This document shows positions 1-8,410 of a stretch of DNA of 37,451 nucleotides, piece by piece. The notes beneath the pieces were generated by a model. It was not told where the DNA came from and searched no databases. It saw only the letters and a program-made list of their open reading frames with translations. The number at the start of each line of letters is the position of its first letter. Within the stretch, counting starts at the first letter, position 1. The DNA is from Methanothermococcus okinawensis (lineage in GTDB: Archaea; AGJL01; Methanococci; Methanococcales; Methanococcaceae): positions 1 to 37,451 of the forward strand of contig DQUI01000067.1 in the NCBI GenBank assembly GCA_015662355.1. The letters are read 5' to 3'. A program made the translations under genes and the position numbers.

Positions 1-22
1 TCTTATAGTATAAACTCTTCCA

Positions 23-75
23 CCCTAGGAGAAATTCGTACCCCCTATATAAATCCCAGGAGGGAATTCGTACCC
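23..75. repeat. Two 21-bp imperfect direct repeats flanking a TATA-like box
   Basis: Two 21-base units lie at 23-43 and 55-75. Both start CCC and end in the identical 11-mer AATTCGTACCC. They are 32 bases apart, about three helical turns. Between them at 45-54 is CTATATAAAT, which reads as TTTATATA on the minus strand and resembles an archaeal TATA box. The arrangement looks like an operator pair around a promoter, possibly for a leftward gene beyond the window edge. That function is inference. The rest of 1-106 shows no recognisable gene. Confidence 0.45.
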
Positions 76-106
76 TGTTGTTTATATAGGTTTATTAAAA
101 ATTAAC

Positions 107-1264
107 TTAGATATTGTTAGAACAGCTGTGATACTCCTCTAACCTCTCCTTCAACTTTTCCACACTTCCATCGTACTTTATCACATACTTATCTAGTTCT
201 TTACTATCCTCTAGAAGTTTTCTATTTAGCATATTCATCTCCCCAAGGGGAAACTCAGTATATATAATAACATCTGAGGATTTAATCTCCTCTAAAGCTC
301 TATTATAACTCTCCTGGGATATGGGATTGTAAGGTTCTTCCTCTACTATATTCAACTCCATAGTTTCAGCAACTGTATAATCTATATCGTTTTTATGGAG
401 TACTCCAACTGCCACATTATATCCATTTTTAACTAGGAATCTCATTACGTTGGCACCTGTACCTCCCCCACATACGAGAAATACCTTACAGTTCTTACTC
501 CCCAAGGACTTCAATTCAAAGTATCCTAACACCTCACTGTAGTTTGCACTTTTCAAATCGTAAAGGCTGTTTACAACTTCCCTTTTCATAACATCCTCAG
601 GGCACCCATAGGCCATAATCTTCCCATCTTTAATAAGGGCCATCTTATCTGCTATCCTCAGGGCCAACTCAATATCGTGTAAAGTAACTACTATTGCCAG
701 GTTGTTCTCTGTTGCAAGTTTTCTAAGTAAAATAGTTAACTCTATCTTATGTTTTGCATCTAAAAAACTTGTAGGCTCGTCTAAGATGAGCACCTTAGGT
801 TCCTGGGCAAGGGCCCTGGCTATCATTATCTTCTGCCTCTCTCCATCACTCATCTCAAAGAAGTTCTTACTTAATAGATGTGTTGCATTTACAGATTTCG
901 CTGCCTGTTCTATAACCTCTCTGTCCCTCTTCCCTAGTCTTCCAAATATATCTGTATAGGGATGTCTTCCTATGGCAACGATGTCATACCCTGTTAGATT
1001 ACCTGGATTAACCTGTTCTGTAAGTACTACAGACATCTCCCTTGCAATCTCCCTGGCAGATAGTTTGTGAATATTTCTACCATTTAAATAGACAACTCCC
1101 TTTTTAGGTTTCAAATATGTGGCAATAGTCTTTAAGAGTGTAGATTTTCCAGCTCCGTTTGGCCCTATTATACACAGTATCTCTCCCTCTCTTATCTCTA
1201 GATTTATACCCTCTACTACAATGTAGTTGTCGTATCCTACAGAGAGATTCTCAGCTCTTAACAT
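107..1264 (-). CDS. ABC transporter ATP-binding protein (iron-siderophore/cobalamin type) with C-terminal extension
   Basis: ATPase subunit of a FecE/BtuD-type importer, which would power uptake of an iron chelate or corrinoid across the membrane. Counting from the ATG at 1264, the Walker A GPNGAGKST is at residues 34-42, the signature MSDGE at about 138-142, the Walker B VLILDEP at about 158-164, and the switch histidine (TLHD) at about 196. Residues from about 250 to the end (about 385) form an extension that typical FecE-like subunits (around 250-270 residues) lack. It contains a glycine-rich LVCGGGTGANV segment and looks like an alpha/beta nucleotide-binding-type fold. An upstream in-frame ATG at 1291 would add nine residues, but the ATG at 1264 fits the family start (MLRAENLSVGY) and follows GGGGAT. 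No permease or binding protein is in this window; they may lie to the left. Substrate unknown. Confidence 0.88.
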   Translation of the reverse strand: MLRAENLSVGYDNYIVVEGINLEIREGEILCIIGPNGAGKSTLLKTIATYLKPKKGVVYLNGRNIHKLSAREIAREMSVVLTEQVNPGNLTGYDIVAIGRHPYTDIFGRLGKRDREVIEQAAKSVNATHLLSKNFFEMSDGERQKIMIARALAQEPKVLILDEPTSFLDAKHKIELTILLRKLATENNLAIVVTLHDIELALRIADKMALIKDGKIMAYGCPEDVMKREVVNSLYDLKSANYSEVLGYFELKSLGSKNCKVFLVCGGGTGANVMRFLVKNGYNVAVGVLHKNDIDYTVAETMELNIVEEEPYNPISQESYNRALEEIKSSDVIIYTEFPLGEMNMLNRKLLEDSKELDKYVIKYDGSVEKLKERLEEYHSCSNNI

Positions 1265-1330
1265 TTTATCCCCATAGAATAAATAAATCAAAAATTAAAA
1301 ATAAAATTAATTAACACTTTAGGTGATACC

Positions 1331-2665
1331 TTGGTATTTAAGGCCTACGACATAAGGGGTATATTTAGAGAACAGCTAGATGAGAACTTTGCATATTCCC
1401 TAGGTAAAGTCCTTGGAGAGAGGTATAAGAGTATACTTGTTGCCAACGACGTTAGAATAGGTTCAAGGGAACTGCTAAAACCATTTATATATGGGATATT
1501 AGAGGCTGGAGGGAAGGTGTCCTACGGAGGTACTATCTCCACCCCCCTCATGTACTTCGGTACTAGGAATAGATATGACTTAGGAGTAATTATAACTGCC
1601 TCCCATAATCCCCCAGAGTATACTGGTTTTAAAATGTGCGATAAAAAGGCCATCCCTATATCTCCAGTAGAGGAGATAGCACCTATATTTAAACTGGAGG
1701 AATTAAAAGATACCCAGAGAAGGGAAATTGAAGAGATAGATCTAGAGGAATTAAAGGTTGACATTGCCTCAGAGTATAAGAGATTCTTTCTAAAGAGGTG
1801 TAAACCTTACGATATAAAGGTGGCAGTTGACTTTGCCAACGGGAGCACCTCCATTATAGAGAGGGAGATACTAGAGGAGTTGTTAAAGGATCATCTATTT
1901 ATAAACGACTATCCAGATGGAACCTTTCCAGCCCATCAACCTGACACGTTGAAGACCTCCTGTTTAAGGGATATAGTAAAGACTGTAAGGGAGAATAGCT
2001 GTGACGTTGGGATAATCTTCGACGGAGATGGGGACAGGATAGGGATTGTGGATGAAAAAGGAGAGGTTCTCCCAGGGGATATACTTACAGCCATGATAGC
2101 CAGGGAGATCCTCAGGGAAAAGAAAGGGGCAAAGATAATATACGATCTCAGATGTAGTAAAGTTGTTCCAGAGGTGATAAAGGGATACGGAGGTATACCT
2201 GTAAAGAGTAAGGTGGGACACTACTTTATAAAGAAGCTTATGCAGGAGATAGATGGGGATTTTGCAGGGGAACTTTCAAATCATTTCTACTTCAAGGAGA
2301 TAGGATACTTTGAAGGCCCCTTAATAGCTCTAGACTATATCCTCTCTACAATGGAGGAGAGGGGGGAGCCCCTCTCGAAAATATGGAGGGAGTATAAGAG
2401 GTACTATCACAGTGGGGAGATAAACTTTAGAGTAAAGGATCAGGGGAAAATACTGGAAAAACTGAAGGAGATATACAGAAACTGTAAAGTGGAGGAGTTA
2501 GATGGACTCTCTGTATACTGTAAAGGTTGGTGGTTCAACATAAGGCCCTCTAACACTGAACCTCTTCTAAGGTTGAACTTGGAGGGAGAGACTGAGGGGA
2601 TTATGAGGGAGAAGGTGGAGGAGATTAAGAAAATCATAAGTAAGTTAGACGGAGAGGTTGTTTAA
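1331..2665 (+). CDS. manB: Phosphomannomutase/phosphoglucomutase family protein
   Basis: Alpha-D-phosphohexomutase that interconverts hexose 1- and 6-phosphates for sugar nucleotide and glycan synthesis. The 444 residues show the four family signatures: the phosphoserine loop ITASHNP with Ser91, the metal-binding DGDGDR at 231-236, the sugar-specificity loop GELSNH at about 313-318, and the phosphate-binding RPSNTEP near residue 404. Translation starts at TTG, placed directly after a strong AGGTGATACC ribosome binding site. No ATG is nearby, so this start is well supported. It is divergent from the ABC ATPase gene, with about 66 bases between them. Its 3' end overlaps the convergent prephenate dehydratase gene by 21 bases. 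The phosphoglucosamine mutase (GlmM) specificity cannot be excluded from sequence alone. Confidence 0.88.
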   Translation: MVFKAYDIRGIFREQLDENFAYSLGKVLGERYKSILVANDVRIGSRELLKPFIYGILEAGGKVSYGGTISTPLMYFGTRNRYDLGVIITASHNPPEYTGFKMCDKKAIPISPVEEIAPIFKLEELKDTQRREIEEIDLEELKVDIASEYKRFFLKRCKPYDIKVAVDFANGSTSIIEREILEELLKDHLFINDYPDGTFPAHQPDTLKTSCLRDIVKTVRENSCDVGIIFDGDGDRIGIVDEKGEVLPGDILTAMIAREILREKKGAKIIYDLRCSKVVPEVIKGYGGIPVKSKVGHYFIKKLMQEIDGDFAGELSNHFYFKEIGYFEGPLIALDYILSTMEERGEPLSKIWREYKRYYHSGEINFRVKDQGKILEKLKEIYRNCKVEELDGLSVYCKGWWFNIRPSNTEPLLRLNLEGETEGIMREKVEEIKKIISKLDGEVV

Positions 2666-3490
2666 ACCTCTGCTAAAAACCTTGTAACTTCCCATATGCT
2701 TTATATAGGCCACATGTCTCTTCAACCTCTCTATCAGCTCTCCCTCCTTTTCAGGTGTTATATAGTCGATATAGAAGATGTAATTTCCCAACTCCTCCTT
2801 TGAGGGCCTTGATTCAATCCTTGTTAAATTGACCTTAAAGTCGTTGAATACCTTCAGTATCTCGTAGAGGGCACCTGGCCTGTCCTCTATAAGTTTTAAT
2901 ATAACTGTAGATTTTTTTATACCTCCCCCCTTTAACTTCATCTTTAATCCCTTTTTTCCAATAAGTATGAACCTTGTAGTGTTGTTTTTATAGTCCTGTA
3001 CCCCCTCCTCAAGGACCTTTAAGTTGTAGAGTTTTGCAGCCTCCTTAGAGGCGATTGCTCCAACTTCCTCACTTCCCATAGATCTAACTAACTTAACAGC
3101 CTCTGCAGTACTAGATACTGGGATAACCTCCCAATTATGTTTTTTAATATACTTCCTACACTGGGCAAGTGCCTGGGGATGGGAGTATATTCTCTTGATC
3201 TTCTCCCTGTTGTATCCCACTAGACAGTGGTTTATGTTTACGTCCAACTCCCCGTATATCTTAATCTTGTCGTAGAACTCTAAAAGGAGATCCTGGGTAA
3301 GGGATACAGACCCCTCTATAGAGTTCTCAGAGGGCACCACCCCGTAGGAGTTACCCTCACTATTCTCCAGGTGCTGGAAGACGTCGTATATAGAGTTGCA
3401 ACACACTATATTATCCTCCCCAAGTATCTTGGAGAATACCTTGGCAGCCATTTCCGAGTAACTACCTTTAGGTCCTAAACAGTAGATCAT
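2645..3490 (-). CDS. pheA: Prephenate dehydratase
   Basis: Converts prephenate to phenylpyruvate in phenylalanine synthesis. The protein begins MIYCLGPKGSYSEMA, the usual family start. The catalytic-domain motif NNTTRFILIG is near residue 175. A C-terminal ACT regulatory domain (from about residue 195) carries the ESRP phenylalanine-binding motif, which suggests feedback inhibition by phenylalanine. The ATG at 3490 is chosen over an upstream in-frame start at 3508 because GGTGAGAGA lies directly before it. It is a monofunctional dehydratase, about 281 residues, without a fused chorismate mutase. The stop codon lies inside the end of the convergent phosphohexomutase gene. Confidence 0.93.
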   Translation of the reverse strand: MIYCLGPKGSYSEMAAKVFSKILGEDNIVCCNSIYDVFQHLENSEGNSYGVVPSENSIEGSVSLTQDLLLEFYDKIKIYGELDVNINHCLVGYNREKIKRIYSHPQALAQCRKYIKKHNWEVIPVSSTAEAVKLVRSMGSEEVGAIASKEAAKLYNLKVLEEGVQDYKNNTTRFILIGKKGLKMKLKGGGIKKSTVILKLIEDRPGALYEILKVFNDFKVNLTRIESRPSKEELGNYIFYIDYITPEKEGELIERLKRHVAYIKHMGSYKVFSRGLNNLSV

Positions 3491-3558
3491 TCTCTCACCT
3501 ATAGACATAAATACTATTAAAAAAATAAAGTATAGTTAAATCTCTTGAGGTTATAGTT

Positions 3559-3876
3559 ATGCCTACTGAGGATAAAAAGAAATTAAGTATAGTTTGCCCT
3601 ATATGTGGAGGAGAGAAGTGTATAAGTAAATCTACTGTAGACCTCTATCTCAATACAGTAGAGTCTTTTTTTAAGTCCACTAGAGACAACTCCTGGGAAA
3701 GGTATCCAACAGCTGGAGATGTTGGGGAATGTGTAAAAACCGCCAAGAGGATATGGCTATGCCCCTACTGTAAGAAACCCTTTGAGGCAAACTTTAGATT
3801 TAAAACACTTAAAGTTCAATGTCCCAACTGTAACAGTACCTTGAATATCCCAGCCTCCCATAGAACCCTATGTTAG
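3559..3876 (+). CDS. Zinc-ribbon protein of unknown function
   Basis: Small 105-residue protein with three cysteine knuckles: CPICGGEKC near residues 14-22, CPYC near 68-71, and CPNC near 88-91, plus a final cysteine at the C-terminus. The knuckles could form one or two zinc ribbons, which suggests nucleic acid or protein binding. I do not recognise a named family. The ATG at 3559 follows GAGGTTATAGTT, an acceptable ribosome binding site. The 3' end overlaps the convergent ATPase gene by four bases. It is transcribed divergently from pheA across about 68 bases. Confidence 0.75.
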   Translation: MPTEDKKKLSIVCPICGGEKCISKSTVDLYLNTVESFFKSTRDNSWERYPTAGDVGECVKTAKRIWLCPYCKKPFEANFRFKTLKVQCPNCNSTLNIPASHRTLC

Positions 3877-4544
3877 TACTTGTCAACTAGTTTAGCCTCT
3901 TTGACTATATAGATCCCTGTCATCCCATCCCAGAGGATCTCGTAATCTACTACAACGATCCTCTTTCTAAAGTAAGGGGCATCAAAGACGAAGGTCTCAG
4001 CCTCCCCCCCTTCAAAGGCCTTGTTTATCCCATACTTCTCCATAACCTCTATTAACTCTTGGACGTTATCCTCGTCTATAGTCTTTCCAAGGTACTCCCT
4101 ACCTAACCCGTATGCAGATACACTGACGATCTTAAACTGGAAGAACTTAGCTGCATCTCTAAGTATCAACTCCTGATCCTTGTGCCACAGTGGGGCGAAG
4201 GATCTTATATTTAACTCCTCACATATGTGATCTATCCTCCTCCTCTGATACTCACTTGCAATTGCCCCACTAACTACTCCCTCAATGTCCAACCTCTTTA
4301 GAGCTCTCTTTAGATCTAGCACCTCCTTCTCCTTCTCTCCCTTACTATAAACCTTGACGAGGGGAATACCTGTACTCTTAGAGACTAGCTCTGTCAACTC
4401 CACGTTGGGAACATGGAACATATAACTCTCCCTGTTCTCAGGGACTACGTTAACTAGATATTTAACCTCCCAGCCCTGATGTAGTGCCCACCAGAGGGCG
4501 TATGCAGAGTCCTTTCCCCCAGAGTAAAGTGCTGCAACCTTCAA
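3873..4544 (-). CDS. Diphthine--ammonia ligase family protein (DUF71, adenine-nucleotide alpha hydrolase fold)
   Basis: Member of the ATP-pyrophosphatase-like family that includes Dph6, which amidates diphthine on the elongation factor 2 histidine in the last step of diphthamide synthesis. The N-terminal SGGKDSAYA (about residues 8-16) is the PP-loop that binds ATP. Near the C-terminus, [14 protein letters not shown] is a conserved family block (roughly residues 178-191). The length of 223 residues is typical of archaeal members. The start is TTG at 4544, preceded by AAGGTGAGACC. Archaea modify EF2 this way, so the role fits, but the substrate is not proven by sequence. Confidence 0.87.
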   Translation of the reverse strand: MKVAALYSGGKDSAYALWWALHQGWEVKYLVNVVPENRESYMFHVPNVELTELVSKSTGIPLVKVYSKGEKEKEVLDLKRALKRLDIEGVVSGAIASEYQRRRIDHICEELNIRSFAPLWHKDQELILRDAAKFFQFKIVSVSAYGLGREYLGKTIDEDNVQELIEVMEKYGINKAFEGGEAETFVFDAPYFRKRIVVVDYEILWDGMTGIYIVKEAKLVDKY

Positions 4545-4586
4545 GGTCTCACCTTATAACCTTAATACAAGTGTGGAGGTTAAAAA

Positions 4587-4961
4587 ATGACTAAGGTTAA
4601 GGATATAATGAACAGGGATTTTTTAACCTTCTCCCCAGATATGATAGGAGGGGAGGCTATTGAGTTGATGTACAGGAGGAATAAAGCCTACGCCCCTGTA
4701 GTTGAGGAGGGAAAACTTGAGGGTTGGGTTAGAGCCTTAGATCTAATGGTAGGATGTAAACATTCAAAGTTAGAGGATCTTATGCTCTATATAGACGAGG
4801 TAAAGGTGTTAAAGGAGGATGAGGAGATATCTGAGGATTTAATAGAGGAGATGATAAAGGAAGAGGTTATAGCCTATCCAGTAGTTAACGAGGACAGGGA
4901 GGTAGTAGGTACCTTATCAGTTTTCGATCTTTTGAAATACTTTAAATCTCCTTCTTATTAA
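4587..4961 (+). CDS. CBS-domain pair protein
   Basis: A stand-alone Bateman module of 124 residues made of two CBS motifs. The first starts at VKDIMNRDFLTFSP near residue 4 and includes the AYAPVVEEGKLEGWV strand; the second ends with AYPVVNEDREVVGTLSVFDLL near residues 96-116. Such modules bind adenosine nucleotides and regulate partner proteins; the partner is unknown here. The ATG at 4587 follows a good GGAGGT site. It lies 12 bases upstream of nnr on the same strand, so the two are probably co-transcribed. Confidence 0.85.
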   Translation: MTKVKDIMNRDFLTFSPDMIGGEAIELMYRRNKAYAPVVEEGKLEGWVRALDLMVGCKHSKLEDLMLYIDEVKVLKEDEEISEDLIEEMIKEEVIAYPVVNEDREVVGTLSVFDLLKYFKSPSY

Positions 4962-4973
4962 AAAAATTAGAAA

Positions 4974-6497
4974 ATGATCCCTATGGACAATCTAGAGATA
5001 TTCCATAAACTCTTAAAGGGGTACTACAGTAAGAGGTGTAAGGATTACATCACCCCAGAGGAGATGAATATTCTAGATAACAACTGTGAATACCTAGGTA
5101 TACCTAAGATTCTATTAATGGAAAATGCTGGAAAAGCTGTTGCAGAGGAGGTTTCCAAGTATCTCAGAGAGGACTCTAGGAATAGGATATACACATTCTG
5201 CGGTTTAGGAAATAACGGGGGAGATGGATTTGTTGCAGTTCGACATCTAACAGATTACTGTAGTTTTGAAGATACCTTAACAGTTGCACTCCTTGGGAGG
5301 GAGGAGTTTATAAAAACCTACGAGGCCAGGGAGAACTTCAAGGTATTGAAAAATATAGCTCAGTTGGACTTTAGACTGGATATTAAAGAGGTGCCCTGTA
5401 TAGAGGGTGTGTTAAAGGTAGTGGAGGAGATAGAGAAAAACAGGGAGGATAACATTATTGTTATAGATGCCCTCCTTGGGACTGGTATTAAAGGGGAACT
5501 TAGGGAACCTTTCAAAACCTTAGTAGACAACTTGAACAGACTTAGATATAAAGACAATGTTAGGATAGTAGCTGTAGACGTGGAAACTAAGGGGTTAAAG
5601 GGGGATCTAGTAGTAACCTTCCACAGGAGGAAGATAGATTACAGTGACAGCAAGACAGTAGTTAAAAAGATAGGTATTCCTAAAGTGGCCCACTACGTTG
5701 TTGGTTGGGGGGATATGTACGCCCTCTCTAAGAGGGATCCTAACTCCCATAAGGGTGAGAACGGGAAGGTCCTAATAGTAGGGGGCTCTAAGAGATACTT
5801 CGGTGCACCTGTACTCTCTGCACTGGCAGCCTCGAAAATTGTAGATCTAACAACTGTAGTCTCAGTTAAGCCAGTTATAGAGGCCCTGAAAAACTACCCC
5901 CATCTAATAGGATATGAAATTGAGGGGGATTATCTAAGGGGAGATTGTATAGAGGAGGTTGTAGAACTCTCCAGGGACTACCATGTGGTGATTTTAGGAA
6001 GTGGTTTAGGGGTAAATGAAGATACTAGGACCTTTGTTAATGAATATCTAGATGAGATTGGAGATAAAAAAGTAGTTGTAGATGCAGACGCTATAAAGGT
6101 TATAGATTACAGGGATTTTGAGTTTAAGGAGAACTTTATATTCACCCCTCATAGGAGGGAGTTCCAGTACATGGGGATAGATCTAGAGGATCCTAGCTCA
6201 CTGGAGGAGGTGAAATCCACTGTACTCCTAAAGGGTAGATACGATCTTATATTTAACAACGAGAGGATAAAGATAAACAAAACTGGCAATCCAGGGATGA
6301 CTGTGGGAGGTACTGGAGATGTTCTCTGTGGTATAGTAGGTGCCCTCTTCACCAGGAACTACGGATTTATCTCTGGATGCTGCGGAGCCTATATAAATGG
6401 ATATGCAGGGGATATGCTAGTTAATGAAAAGGGGTATTACTACACCCCCCTAGATCTTATAGAGTATATCCCCAAGGTATTAAGTATGTTTAAGTAG
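4974..6497 (+). CDS. nnr: Bifunctional NAD(P)H-hydrate repair enzyme (epimerase and dehydratase)
   Basis: Repairs damaged NADHX/NADPHX. The N-terminal half is the YjeF epimerase domain, with the GLGNNGGDGFVAVRHL motif near residues 76-91. The C-terminal half is the ribokinase-like ADP- or ATP-dependent dehydratase (CARKD/YjeF C-terminal) with GKVLIVGGSKRYFGAP, VVDADAIKVI, FTPHRREF and GNPGMTVGGTGDVL. The 507-residue length matches the fused two-domain form. There is no clear ribosome binding site for the ATG at 4974 or for the second ATG at 4983. Translation may be coupled to the CBS gene that ends 12 bases upstream. Confidence 0.94.
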   Translation: MIPMDNLEIFHKLLKGYYSKRCKDYITPEEMNILDNNCEYLGIPKILLMENAGKAVAEEVSKYLREDSRNRIYTFCGLGNNGGDGFVAVRHLTDYCSFEDTLTVALLGREEFIKTYEARENFKVLKNIAQLDFRLDIKEVPCIEGVLKVVEEIEKNREDNIIVIDALLGTGIKGELREPFKTLVDNLNRLRYKDNVRIVAVDVETKGLKGDLVVTFHRRKIDYSDSKTVVKKIGIPKVAHYVVGWGDMYALSKRDPNSHKGENGKVLIVGGSKRYFGAPVLSALAASKIVDLTTVVSVKPVIEALKNYPHLIGYEIEGDYLRGDCIEEVVELSRDYHVVILGSGLGVNEDTRTFVNEYLDEIGDKKVVVDADAIKVIDYRDFEFKENFIFTPHRREFQYMGIDLEDPSSLEEVKSTVLLKGRYDLIFNNERIKINKTGNPGMTVGGTGDVLCGIVGALFTRNYGFISGCCGAYINGYAGDMLVNEKGYYYTPLDLIEYIPKVLSMFK

Positions 6498-6507
6498 GAG
6501 GGATAAT

Positions 6508-7386
6508 ATGGAGAAGAAGTATTCAAAGGGAGATCTACACATCCACACCAAGTACTCAGGTATAACAAGATATATGGGGTTGAAGTTTCCAGACTCTGTA
6601 GAGGAACCTAGAAACGTTATGAAGTACGCTAAAAAGAGGAATCTCAGTGTTATTGCTGTTACAGATCATAACACCATAAGGGGAGGACTGGAGACTCGAA
6701 AACTTGAGAGGGAGTTTGATGTGGAGGTTGTAGTTGGAAGTGAAATAATGAGTAGGGATGGGGAGATTATAGGGTTATACTTAAATGAGGAGATTCCCAG
6801 GGACCTCTCTGCAGAGGAGACTATAGAGTTAATCCATGAACAGGGAGGACTGGCCATAGCACCTCATCCCTACAGCCCTATATGTAAGGCTTTAGGAGAT
6901 AAGATATTTCAATTAGACCTTGACGGTGTAGAGGTATTTAACGCCTATCACAGGGACAGTATAATAAACAACATCGCCCTTGAGAAGGTGATGAAGAACT
7001 ACCACAGAAAACCTGTTGCCTTTATAGGTAGTAGTGACGCCCACATGGCTAAGATGGTAGGTAACGGGCGTACATACTTCCAGGGCACTACTAAGGATGA
7101 CCTCTACAGTGCTATTGTAAATAGGAAGACTACCTACGGAGGTAGCCCTACTCCACTCTGGGATATAATACTCTGGAGTTATAAGGTTGTCTATGAGTCT
7201 GAGAAAAAGCTTATTAAGTCTCTCATATTTAGGAACGAGTTAAATATCCCCTTCTATAAGAAGCTTCTTGCAATGTTCAGCGGCCTACTGTATATCGGTA
7301 CTCCCTTACCTGTTATTACAGGGATCCTCGGTAACTACTACCTTAAGAGAAAGGCAAAGAGTAAGTTAAAGGAGGAATATATTTAA
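6508..7386 (+). CDS. PHP-domain metal-dependent phosphoesterase with C-terminal hydrophobic segment
   Basis: Polymerase-and-histidinol-phosphatase fold hydrolase of 292 residues. Metal-ligand motifs are visible in order: DLHIHTKYS (about 9-17), AVTDHNT (about 50-56), GSEI (about 76-79), APHPYSP (about 116-122) and GSSDAHM (about 173-179). Residues about 250-280 are hydrophobic (MFSGLLYIGTPLPVITGIL) and end in a basic KRKAKSK tail, which suggests membrane attachment. The substrate is unknown. The start follows GGAGGGATAAT, eleven bases after the nnr stop, so it may share the nnr transcript. It ends four bases from the convergent mtnA gene. Confidence 0.85.
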   Translation: MEKKYSKGDLHIHTKYSGITRYMGLKFPDSVEEPRNVMKYAKKRNLSVIAVTDHNTIRGGLETRKLEREFDVEVVVGSEIMSRDGEIIGLYLNEEIPRDLSAEETIELIHEQGGLAIAPHPYSPICKALGDKIFQLDLDGVEVFNAYHRDSIINNIALEKVMKNYHRKPVAFIGSSDAHMAKMVGNGRTYFQGTTKDDLYSAIVNRKTTYGGSPTPLWDIILWSYKVVYESEKKLIKSLIFRNELNIPFYKKLLAMFSGLLYIGTPLPVITGILGNYYLKRKAKSKLKEEYI

Positions 7387-7390
7387 AAAA

Positions 7391-8380
7391 TTAAAAAGAG
7401 TTTCCTCTATTATCATTCTCGTTGTATATTATCCCCCTCTCTGTGATTATTCCTGTGATTAACTCAAAAGGTGTTATATCAAATCCGTAGTTGTAAGCTC
7501 CTACACCTTCAGGTGCTATCCTCTTTCCCTCTATATACAGTACTTCTCTCTCGTCCCGTTCCTCGATTGTAACGTCCTCTATGGAACTTTTAAAGTCAAA
7601 GGTGGAGGTTGGAGCTGCTACATAGAAGGGTATGTTGTGATACTTGGCAAGTACAGCTAGAGAGTAAGTACCTATTTTGTTGAAAACTGTGTAATCCTTT
7701 AAAATCCTATCTGCCCCAACTATAACCTTATCTATCATCCCTCTACTCATTAAGAAACCTGCTGTACTGTCAGTTATTATCTTCACTGGAATACCTTCAT
7801 ACTTTAACTCGAAACTTGTTAACTTTGCCCCCTGTAACCTAGGCCTTGTTTCATCCACTACAACATTTATACTCTTTCCCCTATAGTGGGCAAACCTTAT
7901 AACACCTAGGGCAGTTCCATAGGCAGAGGTTGCAAGGGCTCCAGCGTTACAGTGGGTCAGTACCGTGTCTCCATCTTCAATAATACTCTCTCCTATCTCT
8001 CCTATCCTTCTACAAGCCTCCATATCCTCTCTATGTATAAGTTTTGCCTCACTGAGGATAGATCTTCTATCCCTGTATGCCCTCATACATCTATCTAGGG
8101 CCCAGAATAGATTCACAGCAGTAGGTCGTGTATTTTTCAATCTATTATATGCCTTCTCAATGTCCTCTCCCCCTATCTCTGCCAGTGCCATTCCATAGGC
8201 TGCACTTATCCCTATTGCAGGGGCACCTCTTACAACCATATCCTCTATGGCAAAGGCCACATCTTCATAGTTGTCACATATGAAGTACTCTAACTTATGG
8301 GGCAGTTTCCTCTGATCTATAAGGACAAGTTGACTGTTCTCCTCATCCCATGTTAGAGACTTTAATGTATCCCTTTTCAT
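7391..8380 (-). CDS. mtnA: S-methyl-5-thioribose-1-phosphate isomerase (eIF-2B alpha/beta/delta family)
   Basis: Isomerises methylthioribose 1-phosphate to the ribulose form in salvage of methylthioadenosine. Family motifs are RGAPAIGISAAYG (about 48-60), the active-site cysteine in THCNAGALATSAYG (near residue 145), the substrate loop DETRPRLQGAKLTSFEL, and the catalytic aspartate in VGADRI. The length of 329 residues is typical. The ATG at 8380 follows AAGGGATAAG. The related ribose-1,5-bisphosphate isomerase shares the fold, but the RPRLQGA loop and the length favour MtnA. It is divergent from moeA over 30 bases. A run of six T follows its stop on the minus strand. Confidence 0.9.
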   Translation of the reverse strand: MKRDTLKSLTWDEENSQLVLIDQRKLPHKLEYFICDNYEDVAFAIEDMVVRGAPAIGISAAYGMALAEIGGEDIEKAYNRLKNTRPTAVNLFWALDRCMRAYRDRRSILSEAKLIHREDMEACRRIGEIGESIIEDGDTVLTHCNAGALATSAYGTALGVIRFAHYRGKSINVVVDETRPRLQGAKLTSFELKYEGIPVKIITDSTAGFLMSRGMIDKVIVGADRILKDYTVFNKIGTYSLAVLAKYHNIPFYVAAPTSTFDFKSSIEDVTIEERDEREVLYIEGKRIAPEGVGAYNYGFDITPFELITGIITERGIIYNENDNRGNSF

Positions 8381-8410
8381 CTTATCCCTTTTTTATTATG
8401 TGGTGAAATC

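Noticed and set aside
23-75. CRISPR array remnant
   Set aside because: Only two imperfect units with an 11-base spacer; they do not resemble methanococcal CRISPR repeats, and no cas gene is near.
1-117. Open frame from the window edge to TAA at 117 on the plus strand
   Set aside because: Only 38 codons, overlapping the 3' end of the ABC gene and made largely of the direct repeats; no recognisable protein sense.
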